Positions 1 to 8,960 of a stretch of DNA of 47,022 bases are shown here, in pieces. Position 1 is the first letter of the stretch; each line of letters begins with the position of its first letter. Origin of the DNA: Geminicoccus sp. (GTDB taxonomy: Bacteria > Pseudomonadota > Alphaproteobacteria > UBA7985); contig PAHJ01000020.1 in NCBI GenBank assembly GCA_002705565.1, positions 1 to 47,022 on the forward strand. The letters run 5' to 3'. The position numbers and the translations under genes were made by a program. The notes beneath the pieces were generated by a model. That model searched no databases. It was not told the DNA's origin and saw nothing but the letters and a program-made list of their open reading frames with translations.

Positions 1-62
1 AACTTTGTAACTACTTTGTAACTTTTAACCAACTGTAAAATAAAGTTATTTTGTATAAGTTG
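1..62. other. AT-rich edge downstream of guaA
   Basis: This is the 62 bases after the guaA stop codon. Only about 14 of the 62 bases are G or C, against well over half in the flanking genes. It contains a 10-base direct repeat, CTTTGTAACT, at 3-12 and 14-23. No hairpin terminator for guaA is visible. The piece is too short to say whether it is an ordinary intergenic spacer or the end of an inserted element lying outside the window. Confidence 0.5.
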
Positions 63-1622
63 TTATTCCCACTCAATTGTGCCCGGTGGCTTGGTTGTGA
101 TGTCATAAACCACCCGGTTGATGCCCCGGACTTCGTTGACAATTCGCGTCGCGACACGGCCCAAGAATGCGGGATCAAAGGGGTATACGTCGGCGGTCAT
201 GCCGTCGACTGAGGTGACGGCGCGCAGGCCGCAAACGCTCTCGTAGGTTCGGCCATCCCCCATGACGCCCACAGTCTTGACGGGCAAGAGCACGGCAAAA
301 GCCTGCCAGATTTCGTCATAGAGGCCCGCCCGGCGGATTTCCTCGATGTAGATGGCGTCGGCCTCGCGCAGGATGCTTGCCCGCTCAGGCGTGATGTCGC
401 CGGGAATTCGGATCGCCAGGCCCGGGCCAGGGAAAGGATGCCGACCCACCAACGAGTGGGGCATGCCCATTTCGTAGCCCAGCGCTCGAACCTCGTCTTT
501 GAACAGCAGACGGAAGGGCTCGACCAGCTCAAGGTCCATGCGCTCGGGCAGGCCGCCGACGTTGTGGTGGGATTTGATGGTGACCGATGGTCCGCCCGTC
601 ACTGAAACGCTTTCAATAACGTCAGGATATAGTGTGCCCTGAGCAAGAAACGCTGCACCCTCGATCTTTTTGGCTTCCGCTTCGAACACGTCGATGAACA
701 GCCCGCCAATGGTCTTGCGCTTGGTCTCTGGGTCGGACACGCCGGCGAGTGCGCCTAGAAATGTGGCGCTGGCGTCCACGTGGATGAGCGGGATGTTATA
801 CGTGTCGCGGAACAGGGAAACCACTTCGGCCCCTTCGTTCTTCCGCAGCATGCCGTGATCGACGAAAATACAGGTCAGGCGGTCGCCGATCGCTTCATGG
901 ATCAGGACGGCGGCAACCGAGGAATCGACACCGCCGGACAGCCCGCAAATGACCCGCTTGTCGCCGACTTGCGCGCGGATCTTGGCGATGGCTTCGGCGC
1001 GGAAAGACGCCATGGACCAGTCGGGTTCGAGCCCGGCGACTTTGGTCAGGAAGTTCCGGATCAGGCCTGCGCCGTCGGGCGTGTGATGCACTTCGGGGTG
1101 GAATTGAACGGCGTAGCGGTTGGCCGTGGGGTTCTCAATGACAGCAAAGGGCGCGCCTTCTGAGGCCGCAACCACGCGCCAGCCCTGGGCCAGTGCCGTG
1201 ACCTTATCACCATGAGACATCCAGACCGGATGGCTGGACCCGGTTTCCCAGAGCCCGTCGAACAGCGCACAATCCTCGGCAACCGTGACATCCGCCCGGC
1301 CAAACTCCTGCGCGGTGCCCTTGGAGACGGTGCCGCCTGTTTCGTGCATCAACGCTTGTTGGCCGTAGCAAATGCCAAGCATGGGTAAGGTGCTGGCAGC
1401 TACCGGGGCGGGGATGGTGGGGGCGTCTTCGTTAAGAACAGATGCGGGGCCGCCGCTGAGAATGATGGCTCGTGCACCAAAGTCAGCAAACCGGGCGGGA
1501 TCGGCGTTGTACGGGATGATTTCGGAATAGAATCCTGCCTCCCGGACCCGCCGCGCAATCAGCTGCGTCACTTGAGAGCCAAAATCGACGATCAGAATTC
1601 TGTTAGATACAGGGTCAGACAC
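63..1622 (-). CDS. guaA: GMP synthase (glutamine-hydrolysing)
   Basis: The enzyme converts XMP to GMP with ATP and glutamine, the last step of guanine nucleotide synthesis in the cytoplasm. A class I glutamine amidotransferase domain comes first, with the nucleophile in CYGQQ at about Cys85 and the His/Glu pair in FHPEVHH at about 175-177. The ATP pyrophosphatase P-loop SGGVDSS lies at about 229-235, followed by the C-terminal dimerisation domain ending in GTIEWE. The frame stays open further upstream, into guaB. I chose the GTG at 1622 because it gives 519 residues, the usual length, and has AGAGG about ten bases ahead. It lies 31 bases after the guaB stop, so the two genes are probably one guaBA operon. 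Confidence 0.97.
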   Translation of the reverse strand: MSDPVSNRILIVDFGSQVTQLIARRVREAGFYSEIIPYNADPARFADFGARAIILSGGPASVLNEDAPTIPAPVAASTLPMLGICYGQQALMHETGGTVSKGTAQEFGRADVTVAEDCALFDGLWETGSSHPVWMSHGDKVTALAQGWRVVAASEGAPFAVIENPTANRYAVQFHPEVHHTPDGAGLIRNFLTKVAGLEPDWSMASFRAEAIAKIRAQVGDKRVICGLSGGVDSSVAAVLIHEAIGDRLTCIFVDHGMLRKNEGAEVVSLFRDTYNIPLIHVDASATFLGALAGVSDPETKRKTIGGLFIDVFEAEAKKIEGAAFLAQGTLYPDVIESVSVTGGPSVTIKSHHNVGGLPERMDLELVEPFRLLFKDEVRALGYEMGMPHSLVGRHPFPGPGLAIRIPGDITPERASILREADAIYIEEIRRAGLYDEIWQAFAVLLPVKTVGVMGDGRTYESVCGLRAVTSVDGMTADVYPFDPAFLGRVATRIVNEVRGINRVVYDITTKPPGTIEWE

Positions 1623-1653
1623 GGGTGCAAAGGCCTCTTCGAGCGGGAGCGGG

Positions 1654-3117
1654 TCAGTTGGAACGCGCGTAGTTGGGGGCGTCTTTGGTGATTGACACGT
1701 CGTGGACGTGGGACTCGCGCAGGCCTGCGGAGGTAATTCGCAGGAAGGAGCAGTTGTTCTGCATCGCTTCGATATCCGCGTTTCCGGTGTACCCCATGGC
1801 AGCCCGTAAGCCGCCAACGAGCTGGTGCAGGATGGCGTTTGCGGGGCCCTTATAGGGGACGCGGCCTTCGATGCCCTCAGGCACGAGCTTGAGTGATGAG
1901 CTTACTTCTGCCTGGAAATACCGGTCGGCTGAGCCGCGCGCCATGGCGCCGATTGAGCCCATGCCGCGGTAGGATTTGTATGAGCGACCCTGGTAAAGGA
2001 AGACCTCACCCGGCGCTTCATCGGTTCCAGCGAGCAGGGAGCCGATCATACAGGCTGATGCGCCCCCGGCGATGGCTTTGGCGATATCTCCACTGGTCTT
2101 GATGCCGCCGTCGGCGATCACGGGCACGTCCTGGTCAGCCGCAGCTTCGACGGCATCGACCACGGCCGTCAGTTGCGGGACACCCACGCCTGCGACGATA
2201 CGGGTCGTGCAGATGGTGCCGGGGCCGATGCCAACTTTGATCCCGTCTGCGCCTGCGTCGATGAGCGATTTTGCGCCGTCTCCGGTCGCGATGTTACCGC
2301 CGATTACATCGGTGGTGTTGGACAGCCGTTTGACCGCGCTGATTTGGTCGAGCACACCCTGGCTGTGACCGTGGGCGGTATCGACAATGATGGCATCCAC
2401 GCCGGCTTCAAGCAGGGCTTCGGCACGTTTCAGGCCGTCCTCGCCCACTCCAGTTGCGGCAGCAACGCGCAGGCGGCCCTGCTCGTCCTTGGTCGCGTTG
2501 GGATGGTTCTGGGCCTTTTCGATGTCCTTGACCGTGATCAACCCGACGCAGCGAAAATCGCCATCGACGACCAGCAGTTTTTCGATGCGGTACTTGTGCA
2601 ACAGGCGCTCAGCTTCGTCTCGTTGGCAGGCTTCGTTAACGGTGATCAGGTTCTCGTGTGTCATCAGCTCAGCCACGGTTTGGCGCTGATCGCGGGCAAA
2701 GCGGACGTCGCGGTTGGTCAGGATGCCGACCAAACGCTCTGAACCGGGCTCGACGACGGGGATCCCACTGATCCGATGCTGTTCCATCAGCATCAGGGCG
2801 TCAGCGAGGGTCGCAGTCGGGTGGATGGTTACGGGGTTCACCACCATGCCAGATTCATACTTCTTCACTGCCTGAACGGCCATGGCCTGGTCACTGATAC
2901 TCAGGTTCTTGTGGATGACGCCGATCCCGCCCGCCTGGGCCAGGGTGATGGCCATGGGGGCTTCTGTCACGGTGTCCATGGCAGCGGATATCAGCGGGAT
3001 GCCCACCGACAGGGTTCGGGAGATCCGGGTGTTGGTCTTGGTGTCGAGCGGGACAACGGCTGAGCGCTGGGGCTGCAGAAGCACGTCGTCAAAAGTCAAA
3101 GCGTCGCGGATGCGCAT
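1654..3117 (-). CDS. guaB: Inosine-5'-monophosphate dehydrogenase
   Basis: The enzyme oxidises IMP to XMP with NAD+, the committed step to GMP, and so feeds the next gene, guaA. The 487 residues match the usual bacterial length. The TIM-barrel begins with [10 protein letters not shown] and is interrupted at about residues 94-200 by a pair of CBS domains, which in this family bind adenine or guanine nucleotides and regulate activity. The catalytic cysteine is in GPGTICTTR, at about Cys303, and the flap-region arginine motif (RGMGS) is present. An AAGGA ribosome site lies about nine bases before the ATG. rlmE ends 86 bases upstream. Confidence 0.98.
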   Translation of the reverse strand: MRIRDALTFDDVLLQPQRSAVVPLDTKTNTRISRTLSVGIPLISAAMDTVTEAPMAITLAQAGGIGVIHKNLSISDQAMAVQAVKKYESGMVVNPVTIHPTATLADALMLMEQHRISGIPVVEPGSERLVGILTNRDVRFARDQRQTVAELMTHENLITVNEACQRDEAERLLHKYRIEKLLVVDGDFRCVGLITVKDIEKAQNHPNATKDEQGRLRVAAATGVGEDGLKRAEALLEAGVDAIIVDTAHGHSQGVLDQISAVKRLSNTTDVIGGNIATGDGAKSLIDAGADGIKVGIGPGTICTTRIVAGVGVPQLTAVVDAVEAAADQDVPVIADGGIKTSGDIAKAIAGGASACMIGSLLAGTDEAPGEVFLYQGRSYKSYRGMGSIGAMARGSADRYFQAEVSSSLKLVPEGIEGRVPYKGPANAILHQLVGGLRAAMGYTGNADIEAMQNNCSFLRITSAGLRESHVHDVSITKDAPNYARSN

Positions 3118-3173
3118 GAGAAAAGGTCCTTGCCCTTTTCTTTGCTAGAATATGGGAAAGTCTTCCACTGGAA

Positions 3174-3200
3174 AACCCACAAGACCGCACACTGTGGGTT
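3174..3200 (-). terminator. Possible weak terminator after rlmE
   Basis: On the minus strand, just after the rlmE stop, AACCCAC pairs with GTGGGTT across a 13-base loop, and the second arm runs into TTTT. The stem is only seven pairs and the loop is long, so it may be a weak or partial terminator between rlmE and guaB rather than an efficient stop. Confidence 0.35.
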
Positions 3201-3203
3201 GAG

Positions 3204-3938
3204 CTAAGCAGATGACTCGCGCTCAGCGGGGCGGTATCCGCTGGCGGCGACGTACGCCTCAGAGCTATCGCTGCGGCTTGCCGGGGGCTTGATCACGCGG
3301 ACCTTGTCAAAACACTGGCCGAGCGAGCGCTGCAGCTCACCCTGCGCGCCACCTTGCAAAATCTTGACCACGAACCAGCCGCCTTCGACCAAAACCTCAT
3401 GAGCGAAGTCGAGTGAAATCTCAATCAGCGCGACGATGCGCAAGTGATCGGTAGCCTTGTGTCCGGTGGACGAGGCGGCCATGTCGCTCAGCACGATATC
3501 GGCCTTTTGACCGCCGAGAAGGTCGCGCACCCGGTCCATGTCTGCCGACTCTCGCACGTCCCCCACGATGACCTCTGCGCCGGCAACGGTCTCAGTGGGC
3601 AGCAGATCGATGCCGATGACGTTGCCCTCACCGCAGCGCTGCACCGCAACCTGCAACCAGCCACCGGGCGCGCAGCCTAGATCGACCACCCGCTTGCCTT
3701 TGGTGAGGAACTTCAGCTTGTCGTTGATCTCCAGCAGCTTGAACGCCGCCCGCCCGCGATACCCTTCGCGCTTAGCTGCGGCGACATAGGGATCGTTAAG
3801 TTGGCGCTGGAGCCATCGGGTTGAGGAGTTCTTGCGCCCTCGCGCAGATTTAACCCGCACAGCCAGATCCCGGCTCTGGCCTGGTGCTCCGCTGCCTCGT
3901 CCTGAACCGCCGGTCCGTTTTGGTTTGTATTCAACCAT
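3204..3938 (-). CDS. rlmE: 23S rRNA (uridine-2'-O-)-methyltransferase
   Basis: This RrmJ/FtsJ family protein methylates the ribose of the conserved A-loop uridine (U2552 in E. coli numbering) on the 50S subunit, using S-adenosylmethionine. The catalytic K-D-K-E tetrad is visible as Lys67 (AAFKL), Asp152 (LSDMA), Lys192 (VVKILQGG) and Glu227 (SSEAYVA). The SAM-binding motif [11 protein letters not shown] sits at about 84-94. The 244 residues include a basic, Gly/Ser/Arg-rich N-terminal extension of roughly 40 residues, which probably contacts RNA. Its ATG shares one base with the stop of the upstream phosphatase gene (TAATG), which suggests translational coupling. Confidence 0.96.
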   Translation of the reverse strand: MVEYKPKRTGGSGRGSGAPGQSRDLAVRVKSARGRKNSSTRWLQRQLNDPYVAAAKREGYRGRAAFKLLEINDKLKFLTKGKRVVDLGCAPGGWLQVAVQRCGEGNVIGIDLLPTETVAGAEVIVGDVRESADMDRVRDLLGGQKADIVLSDMAASSTGHKATDHLRIVALIEISLDFAHEVLVEGGWFVVKILQGGAQGELQRSLGQCFDKVRVIKPPASRSDSSEAYVAASGYRPAERESSA

Positions 3939-5197
3939 TAGTTATTGGGGTCCTGCGCTGTGGGTTGGACGGTTTCGTTTCCGGGGGCATTTGCCCCGTC
4001 GGCTTTGCTGCGCCGAGGGCGACGGCGGGGACGTCTGCGCTTGCCCGGCATTTTGCCTTGCATCATTCGTAGCAGCATGCCCTCACGCAGACCTCTGTCT
4101 GCCACCGACAGCGTCGGCACAGCCCACAGTGTCGTCAGGCCATCCAGAACAGCACAGCCAGGCAGGACCAGATCCGATCGCCCGCGTCCGATGCACCCGA
4201 GCATGGCGCGGCTGTCGTTGTCGCGGGCGCGCAGGTCCTGAATAACCGCCCGCGCTTCTCGCACCGTTAACCGCATGCCATCGACCTTCGAGCGGTCGTA
4301 GCTTGGCAAATTCAGGTGCAGACCTGCGACGGTGGTTATCGTACCGCTGGTGCCGACCATTTGGACTTCACCACGGGTGACCGCGTCAACGATCCCATGG
4401 CGCTTTGAAAATTGCTTGAAGGCACGGCGTGTGTTGCGCACGATTTCATCAAAATCACCCTCAGACAGTTCCAGCCCGTTGCCGTATTTTTCGGCCAGCG
4501 TGACCACGCCGAGCGGGACCGACCGGCTGGCCAGCACGCGGGGACGGTCGGATGTGGTATCGATCCAGGAGACCTCAGTCGATCCACCGCCAATGTCGAA
4601 GACCAGTGCGCGTGGCGTGCTGGCGTCGAGCAGGGAGGCACACCCTGCCAGGCCAATGGCGGCTTCTTCCTGCCCCGAGATCAGCCGCAGCTTAACGCCT
4701 GTTGCGCGCTCGACCCGAGTGACGAACTCAGGGTAATTGGTGGCTTGGCGACAGGCTTCGGTTGCCACGGCGTCGATGCGTCCGGCTTTCTGCTTTCGGA
4801 TTTTGCCTGCGCAGATGTTGAGTGCTGCCACGGTGCGGTCCATGGCTTCGTCCGACAGCTTGCCGGTCTGGCCTAGGCCTTCGCCCAGACGGACGATCCG
4901 GGAAAAAGCATCAACGACGGTAAAGGGCTGGGTTTGGGCTTTGCCATTGGGGCGGGCGATGAGCAGGCGGCAGTTATTAGTGCCAAGATCGATCGCAGCA
5001 AACACCGGGCCGGAGCCATTTTCGGCGCGCGGCGGACCCTTCCGGGTCGCGGATGCAGCGGGCGCGCTGGTCCCGTTTTTCCCTGGGCGTTGACCTGCGT
5101 GAGCAGACGCCTGGGGCTTCCCCTTAGCACCGCGTCGGCGACGGTTACGTCTGCTCGAAGCGTCTTTGTCTAAGGGGGCAGACTGCGCATCCGACAT
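3938..5197 (-). CDS. Ppx/GppA family exopolyphosphatase/phosphatase
   Basis: This ASKHA-fold enzyme hydrolyses inorganic polyphosphate and/or the gamma-phosphate of pppGpp; sequence alone does not decide which. The phosphate-binding motifs [10 protein letters not shown] and [11 protein letters not shown] are clear. At 419 residues it has only the catalytic Ppx/GppA core, not the HD-like C-terminal domain of the ~510-residue E. coli enzymes. Strongly basic tails flank the core: an SRRNRRRRG segment near the start and [13 protein letters not shown] near the end, perhaps for binding polyphosphate or RNA. I chose the ATG at 5197 over a GTG at 5254 because the latter has no ribosome site. The stop overlaps rlmE by one base, an arrangement often seen in alphaproteobacteria. 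Confidence 0.9.
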   Translation of the reverse strand: MSDAQSAPLDKDASSRRNRRRRGAKGKPQASAHAGQRPGKNGTSAPAASATRKGPPRAENGSGPVFAAIDLGTNNCRLLIARPNGKAQTQPFTVVDAFSRIVRLGEGLGQTGKLSDEAMDRTVAALNICAGKIRKQKAGRIDAVATEACRQATNYPEFVTRVERATGVKLRLISGQEEAAIGLAGCASLLDASTPRALVFDIGGGSTEVSWIDTTSDRPRVLASRSVPLGVVTLAEKYGNGLELSEGDFDEIVRNTRRAFKQFSKRHGIVDAVTRGEVQMVGTSGTITTVAGLHLNLPSYDRSKVDGMRLTVREARAVIQDLRARDNDSRAMLGCIGRGRSDLVLPGCAVLDGLTTLWAVPTLSVADRGLREGMLLRMMQGKMPGKRRRPRRRPRRSKADGANAPGNETVQPTAQDPNN

Positions 5198-5290
5198 GCG
5201 TGCGCCCCCACATTCTAGGTCTAAGCGGCTGATTCCGCTCAACTTGGGATCCACACTGGCACAATGCGGGTTAGGAGGTAAAGAGCCGAC

Positions 5291-6265
5291 TTACGACTTC
5301 TGGGGCCCTAAATGGCGCTTTCCCTTTTTGGCGGCGAGCAGGATTTGCCGCAGCCGCTCCATCGAAGACGCCCGGGTTCGGTCGTAGCTTGGATCATCCG
5401 CACAACTGGGGCAGGACCAGCCAGCCTTGAACCGGGGGTCGTCAAACTGGTTGGGCGCAACGGGCATGCGGCACACGGGGCAGGAAATGTGCCCGCCCGG
5501 TTCCATGCTTTTGTTCAGCGCTACCCGGTCATCGAAAACGTAGCAGTCGCCTTCCCACATGTTGCTGTCCTCGTCGGTCTCCTGAAGGTACCGCAGGATG
5601 CCGCCCTTGAGTTGGAACACGTTGTCGAAGCCCTGGTTCTTCATGAACACCGTCGCCTTTTCACAGCGGATGCCGCCGGTGCAGAACATGGCGATTTTCT
5701 TGTGTTGCTGCCCGTTGAGCTGGTCCCTGACAAACTGCGGAAACTCGCTAAAAGACACGTTACCGGGGTCCAAAGCACCGGGAAAGGTGCCCACTTTGGT
5801 TTCAAAGGAGTTGCGGGTGTCGATGACGATGGTGTCCGGGTCCTGGATCAAGTCGTTCCAGGCTGCGGCATCGAGATGCTCGCCGCCTTCGCCGGTCAGC
5901 GGAGTGGCGCCGGCGTGCTTGATGGTGACAATTTCCTTTTTCAGCTGGACTTTCAGCTTGCGGAAAATGGGCCGGTCCACGCGCGACCACGTCGGGTCAA
6001 AGCCGCCGGCCAGGCCGATCTGCTCGGCGAGGGCGTCAAGCGTGCTGAGCAACAGGTCGTGAGTCGGAGCGCACAGGGTGCCATTTGCGCCTTCGCTGGC
6101 GACCAGAATGCTGCCGTAGACTTGCTTGTCGGCCAGTTGATCGCTCATGGCCGCTTTGACCGCCGCTGGGTCGGTGACGGTAGAAAAGCCGTAGAATGCG
6201 CTCACCCACCAGTCTTGATCTGTGTGGCTGACCTTGGGGGTCGCCCAGGAGTTGGGAAAGTCCAT
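5291..6265 (-). CDS. trhO: tRNA uridine(34) hydroxylase, rhodanese family
   Basis: This is a YceA/TrhO-type protein. In E. coli and B. subtilis TrhO makes 5-hydroxyuridine at tRNA wobble position 34, independently of prephenate. An N-terminal acylphosphatase-like domain (VASEGANGTL, about 56-64) is followed by a rhodanese domain with FCTGGIRCEK at about 194-203 and the active cysteine at about 195. The C-terminal section carries four cysteines, in CPVC and CPSC pairs, that look like a zinc ribbon. The length, 324 residues, is normal. AGGTG precedes the ATG. The gene starts 33 bases after the upstream lipoprotein and may share its transcript. Confidence 0.93.
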   Translation of the reverse strand: MDFPNSWATPKVSHTDQDWWVSAFYGFSTVTDPAAVKAAMSDQLADKQVYGSILVASEGANGTLCAPTHDLLLSTLDALAEQIGLAGGFDPTWSRVDRPIFRKLKVQLKKEIVTIKHAGATPLTGEGGEHLDAAAWNDLIQDPDTIVIDTRNSFETKVGTFPGALDPGNVSFSEFPQFVRDQLNGQQHKKIAMFCTGGIRCEKATVFMKNQGFDNVFQLKGGILRYLQETDEDSNMWEGDCYVFDDRVALNKSMEPGGHISCPVCRMPVAPNQFDDPRFKAGWSCPSCADDPSYDRTRASSMERLRQILLAAKKGKRHLGPQKS

Positions 6266-6298
6266 GCTGCACCTGACGCGTTCAGAGTTGGAACCTTG

Positions 6299-6886
6299 TC
6301 AGTAATTATACAGATCGAACGGAGCCTCCAAGCCCATCTGGCGCAGCCATTGCGCAAAGCCGTTGCGCGTTCTGTATTGTTTGGCGTCCAAATCGTCCAA
6401 ATCACCGCGAAGATCGCGCAGTTCTTGAAGCAGCTGTTCATCGTTGACGTTGCCGACAATGATCAGCTCTTCGATGTCGTCGCGCCGAGCTTCCATGGAG
6501 GCTTCCTCAAGCCCCATTTGCTCCAGACGATTGCGGGTGGTGAAGGCGCGATCGAAGCCTGCGGCCATGCCCGGTGGGCAGGTGCCGGGGTTAACGGCAC
6601 GATGCGCACCCCAGGTCCAGCCATTCTCAATGGTGCAAAAGCCCAGCAAACCGCGCTGGTAACCCGCGACATAAGCGTCACCGTCTGGCAGAACCCCAAC
6701 GGCCATGCAGGTGTCGTATAGACCGGGCAACCGGCTCTGAAACCCTTTGGATGCATGCAACTCGCCGGTTGCTTCCCAATTGGCGTAAGGACAGTGTTCC
6801 GGCCGGATCGCGCCACAACCAACGACCACCAAGCCCGCAAGCGTCACTGCGCCTACCCGCGTCAATGTCTGCACAATCCGTTTCAC
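6299..6886 (-). CDS. DUF2799-like lipoprotein
   Basis: This is a predicted outer-membrane lipoprotein of unknown function. From the GTG at 6886 the protein has a short basic start (VKR), a hydrophobic run and a lipobox ending VVGC, with the lipidated cysteine at about residue 24 of 195. GGGGT lies about seven bases ahead of that GTG. ATG codons at 6925 and 6970 are open alternatives but give a poor signal peptide. The mature part carries spaced G, R, C and YxxGxxxGL.xFC signatures that resemble the DUF2799 family of short enterobacterial lipoproteins. The C-terminal third is rich in Glu, Asp, Leu and Arg and is likely helical or coiled-coil. The family assignment is by eye. Confidence 0.75.
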   Translation of the reverse strand: MKRIVQTLTRVGAVTLAGLVVVGCGAIRPEHCPYANWEATGELHASKGFQSRLPGLYDTCMAVGVLPDGDAYVAGYQRGLLGFCTIENGWTWGAHRAVNPGTCPPGMAAGFDRAFTTRNRLEQMGLEEASMEARRDDIEELIIVGNVNDEQLLQELRDLRGDLDDLDAKQYRTRNGFAQWLRQMGLEAPFDLYNY

Positions 6887-7183
6887 GGTCGCACCCCATT
6901 TCGTTTCAATGCGTCGTTTTCCCATCCTATGCGAGGCGTTGATGGCAATTCGATGGAGTCGATGTGGCAAATGCCAAATGAACTACGCGCATTGCAAAAC
7001 CCTTAGCAACCCCGAATCCAAGACACCCAAGTGACTAAATTTCATCAGACTTCAACTAGGAGTAACTCGTCATCAATCGACTTCTCGATATTGGACTATG
7101 GCCAGTAACAATCTAGCCATCAAGGCTTAATTTAGCCCTGCTTTCAGGCACTTGCCACCGCCACCTGAGTGTCGATGCGCCCT

Positions 7184-7582
7184 CTAGTCCTCAACGGTGA
7201 AGTGGTTCTTGATCAGCGGTAGGAAGGCGCGGACGCGGTTGGAGGTCAGGCGGTAATAGACGGTTTTGCCCTCGCGCCTGAATTCAACCAAGTTGGCTTC
7301 CCGAAGCCGTCCCAGTTGCTGGGACACAGCCGGTTGACGCATGTTCAGGGTATTGGCCAGCACTGTCACGGTCTGCTCTCCGGATTGAAGCAAGGTCAGT
7401 AACGCCAATCGGTTCTCGTTCGACAGGGCTCGGAGGAATAGGGTCGCCTCCTCGATGTTGACCGGGGTGGAGATACTGCCACTGTTGGGCAGCGCACCCA
7501 GGGCCTCGGTTTCGTCGTAGACGACGTCTTCGGTCACTTGATAGGGGGCTTGTCCGGGCTCTGATTCGGATGACGCTGACAT
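7184..7582 (-). CDS. ArsR-family winged-helix regulator
   Basis: This is a 132-residue DNA-binding protein of the ArsR/SmtB fold. The helix-turn-helix is clear in the second half: LSNENRLALL, then TVLANTLNMRQPAVSQQLGRLREANLV, then the wing EFRREGKTVYYRL. About 45 residues without recognisable features precede the domain. It contains no cysteine at all, so thiol- or metal-thiolate-based sensing as in ArsR, CadC, BigR or SqrR is excluded, and the inducer is unknown. It is transcribed divergently from the RND efflux genes starting at 7808 and is the natural candidate for their repressor; this is inference from position. No good ribosome site precedes the ATG, so the start is not certain. Confidence 0.88.
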   Translation of the reverse strand: MSASSESEPGQAPYQVTEDVVYDETEALGALPNSGSISTPVNIEEATLFLRALSNENRLALLTLLQSGEQTVTVLANTLNMRQPAVSQQLGRLREANLVEFRREGKTVYYRLTSNRVRAFLPLIKNHFTVED

Positions 7583-7712
7583 AGGCGTTCGACCAATTTA
7601 CCTTTGAAAACCTTCTGATAAGTAATTTCTAATATACAAAATCCTGTGGCCCTGAAAAGGCACTTTATATGCTCTACTTAGGGCGGTGTCAGACTTGCAC
7701 AAACTGACGCTT

Positions 7713-7772
7713 CAATTGGAGCGCAATTGTACCCATATTAGACGCTGGATAGGCGTAACATCCTGCTATCCA
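7713..7772. promoter_or_regulatory. Candidate operators between arsR-type gene and efflux genes
   Basis: Two symmetric elements lie in the divergent intergenic region. Two CAATTG palindromes sit at 7713-7718 and 7724-7729, exactly 11 bases apart, on the same helical face. TGGATAG at 7746-7752 is mirrored by CTATCCA at 7766-7772. Their position 35 to 95 bases before the adaptor start suits repressor sites. Which protein, if any, binds them is not shown by the sequence. Confidence 0.4.
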
Positions 7773-7807
7773 ATATTGAAATTCAAGACGGGATAAGAGC
7801 TTTAGTC

Positions 7808-8914
7808 ATGGCAATACGCGGGATACTCATCGCGCTCATCATCTTCATGGCAGTTGCAATGGCAATGGTGATGAACATCTTGGGCGGATCGACGCCGGTT
7901 GAGAACAATCCACCAGCTGAGTTGGTGACTGAGGATACGGCGCTAGACGTACGGACGCAGGTTTTCACCGAAGAAACACTGGTTCGCACCATCGAGCTTG
8001 CCGGCCAAACCAAAGCCAAGCGGCGTGAAACAGTTTTGGCGCAGTCTGGTGGCACGCTGGCTGAAGTGCGGGTTGATAAAGGCGACGTGGTGAACGTTGG
8101 CGATGTGATCGCCGTCATCACAGCAGCGGCAAGGGATGACAGCCTGCGCCAGGCAGAAGCCGCACTTGACGCCGCCCGGGTCGATCTGGAAGCAACCGAG
8201 AAGTTGGTCAGTGAAGGGTTTGCGGCGCGCAATTCCCTGGTGGCTGTTCAATCCGCCTACGAAAGCGCTACGGCAGCGCTGGAGCAGGCGCGCGAACAGA
8301 TTTCGGACCTTGAGGTGAAGTCCACTCTCGCGGGCGTGGTTGAAAACCGTATCGCCCAGATTGGTGGCTATGTTGGCGCAGGTGACCCGGTCATGGCCGT
8401 TACGTCGCTGAATCCGATGCTGATCAGCGCGGACGCCGGCGAGCGGCAGGTCGCTGAGTTCAAGATTGGCCAGACCGCGGAAGTGGAGCTGGCAACCGGT
8501 CAGATGGTCGAGGCCAAGATCTCGTATGTTTCGCCCTTTGCCGACGCATCGACCCGTACCTTCGAGATCGAAGCAGAAGCACCCAACCCGGATTACAGCC
8601 TGTTCGAAGGCGTGACGGCAACGATGGTCGTTCATGAGCCGACCGAAGGCCTACACTACGTCCCGACTGGCCTACTTCAGCGTGCGCCAGATGGTCGCCA
8701 GGGGCTTTATTCGGTCGAGGAAGGCAATAGTGTTAAGTTCAATGTTGTGACGATTGTCGCGGCGGATTCTGCAGGCAGTTGGGTCGATGGTTTGGCCAGT
8801 GAAGTCACGCTGATCACCGTGGGTCAGGCGTCGGTGCAGAACGGTCAGCGCGTCAACCCTATTGATGCGGCGGTTGTCGCTCAACAGACCGATGAAGAAC
8901 TTCTAAGCGAATAG
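7808..8914 (+). CDS. RND efflux periplasmic adaptor (HlyD/MFP family)
   Basis: This is the membrane-fusion subunit that would link the inner-membrane RND pump encoded next to an outer-membrane channel. An N-terminal hydrophobic anchor (about residues 5-25) is followed by the first barrel/lipoyl half (GGTLAEVRVDKGDVVNVGDVIAVI region, about 79-99). Then come an alpha-helical hairpin rich in Ala/Glu/Gln (about 108-160), the second lipoyl half (STLAGVVENRIAQIGGYV), a beta-barrel and a membrane-proximal domain. The 368 residues are typical. The permease follows after 46 bases. No outer-membrane TolC-type gene is present in the window, so the pump would rely on a channel encoded elsewhere. Confidence 0.92.
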   Translation: MAIRGILIALIIFMAVAMAMVMNILGGSTPVENNPPAELVTEDTALDVRTQVFTEETLVRTIELAGQTKAKRRETVLAQSGGTLAEVRVDKGDVVNVGDVIAVITAAARDDSLRQAEAALDAARVDLEATEKLVSEGFAARNSLVAVQSAYESATAALEQAREQISDLEVKSTLAGVVENRIAQIGGYVGAGDPVMAVTSLNPMLISADAGERQVAEFKIGQTAEVELATGQMVEAKISYVSPFADASTRTFEIEAEAPNPDYSLFEGVTATMVVHEPTEGLHYVPTGLLQRAPDGRQGLYSVEEGNSVKFNVVTIVAADSAGSWVDGLASEVTLITVGQASVQNGQRVNPIDAAVVAQQTDEELLSE

Positions 8915-8960
8915 ACCAGAGCGCTGACGAAATCAGGCTCCAGGAGAAGAGACTAAACCG

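Noticed and set aside
1623-1817. A longer guaA reading frame reaching into guaB
   Set aside because: The additional residues are the out-of-frame end of guaB and do not resemble GMP synthase. The GTG at 1622 gives the family length and has a ribosome site.
3118-3203. A purine riboswitch before guaB
   Set aside because: The leader is under 90 bases and shows only a short hairpin, with none of the conserved purine-aptamer junction sequence.
5312-6721. A 469-codon open frame on the plus strand opposite trhO and the DUF2799 lipoprotein
   Set aside because: Both minus-strand genes have clear families and motifs. The long antisense frame is a product of high GC at codon third positions and its translation has no recognisable domain.
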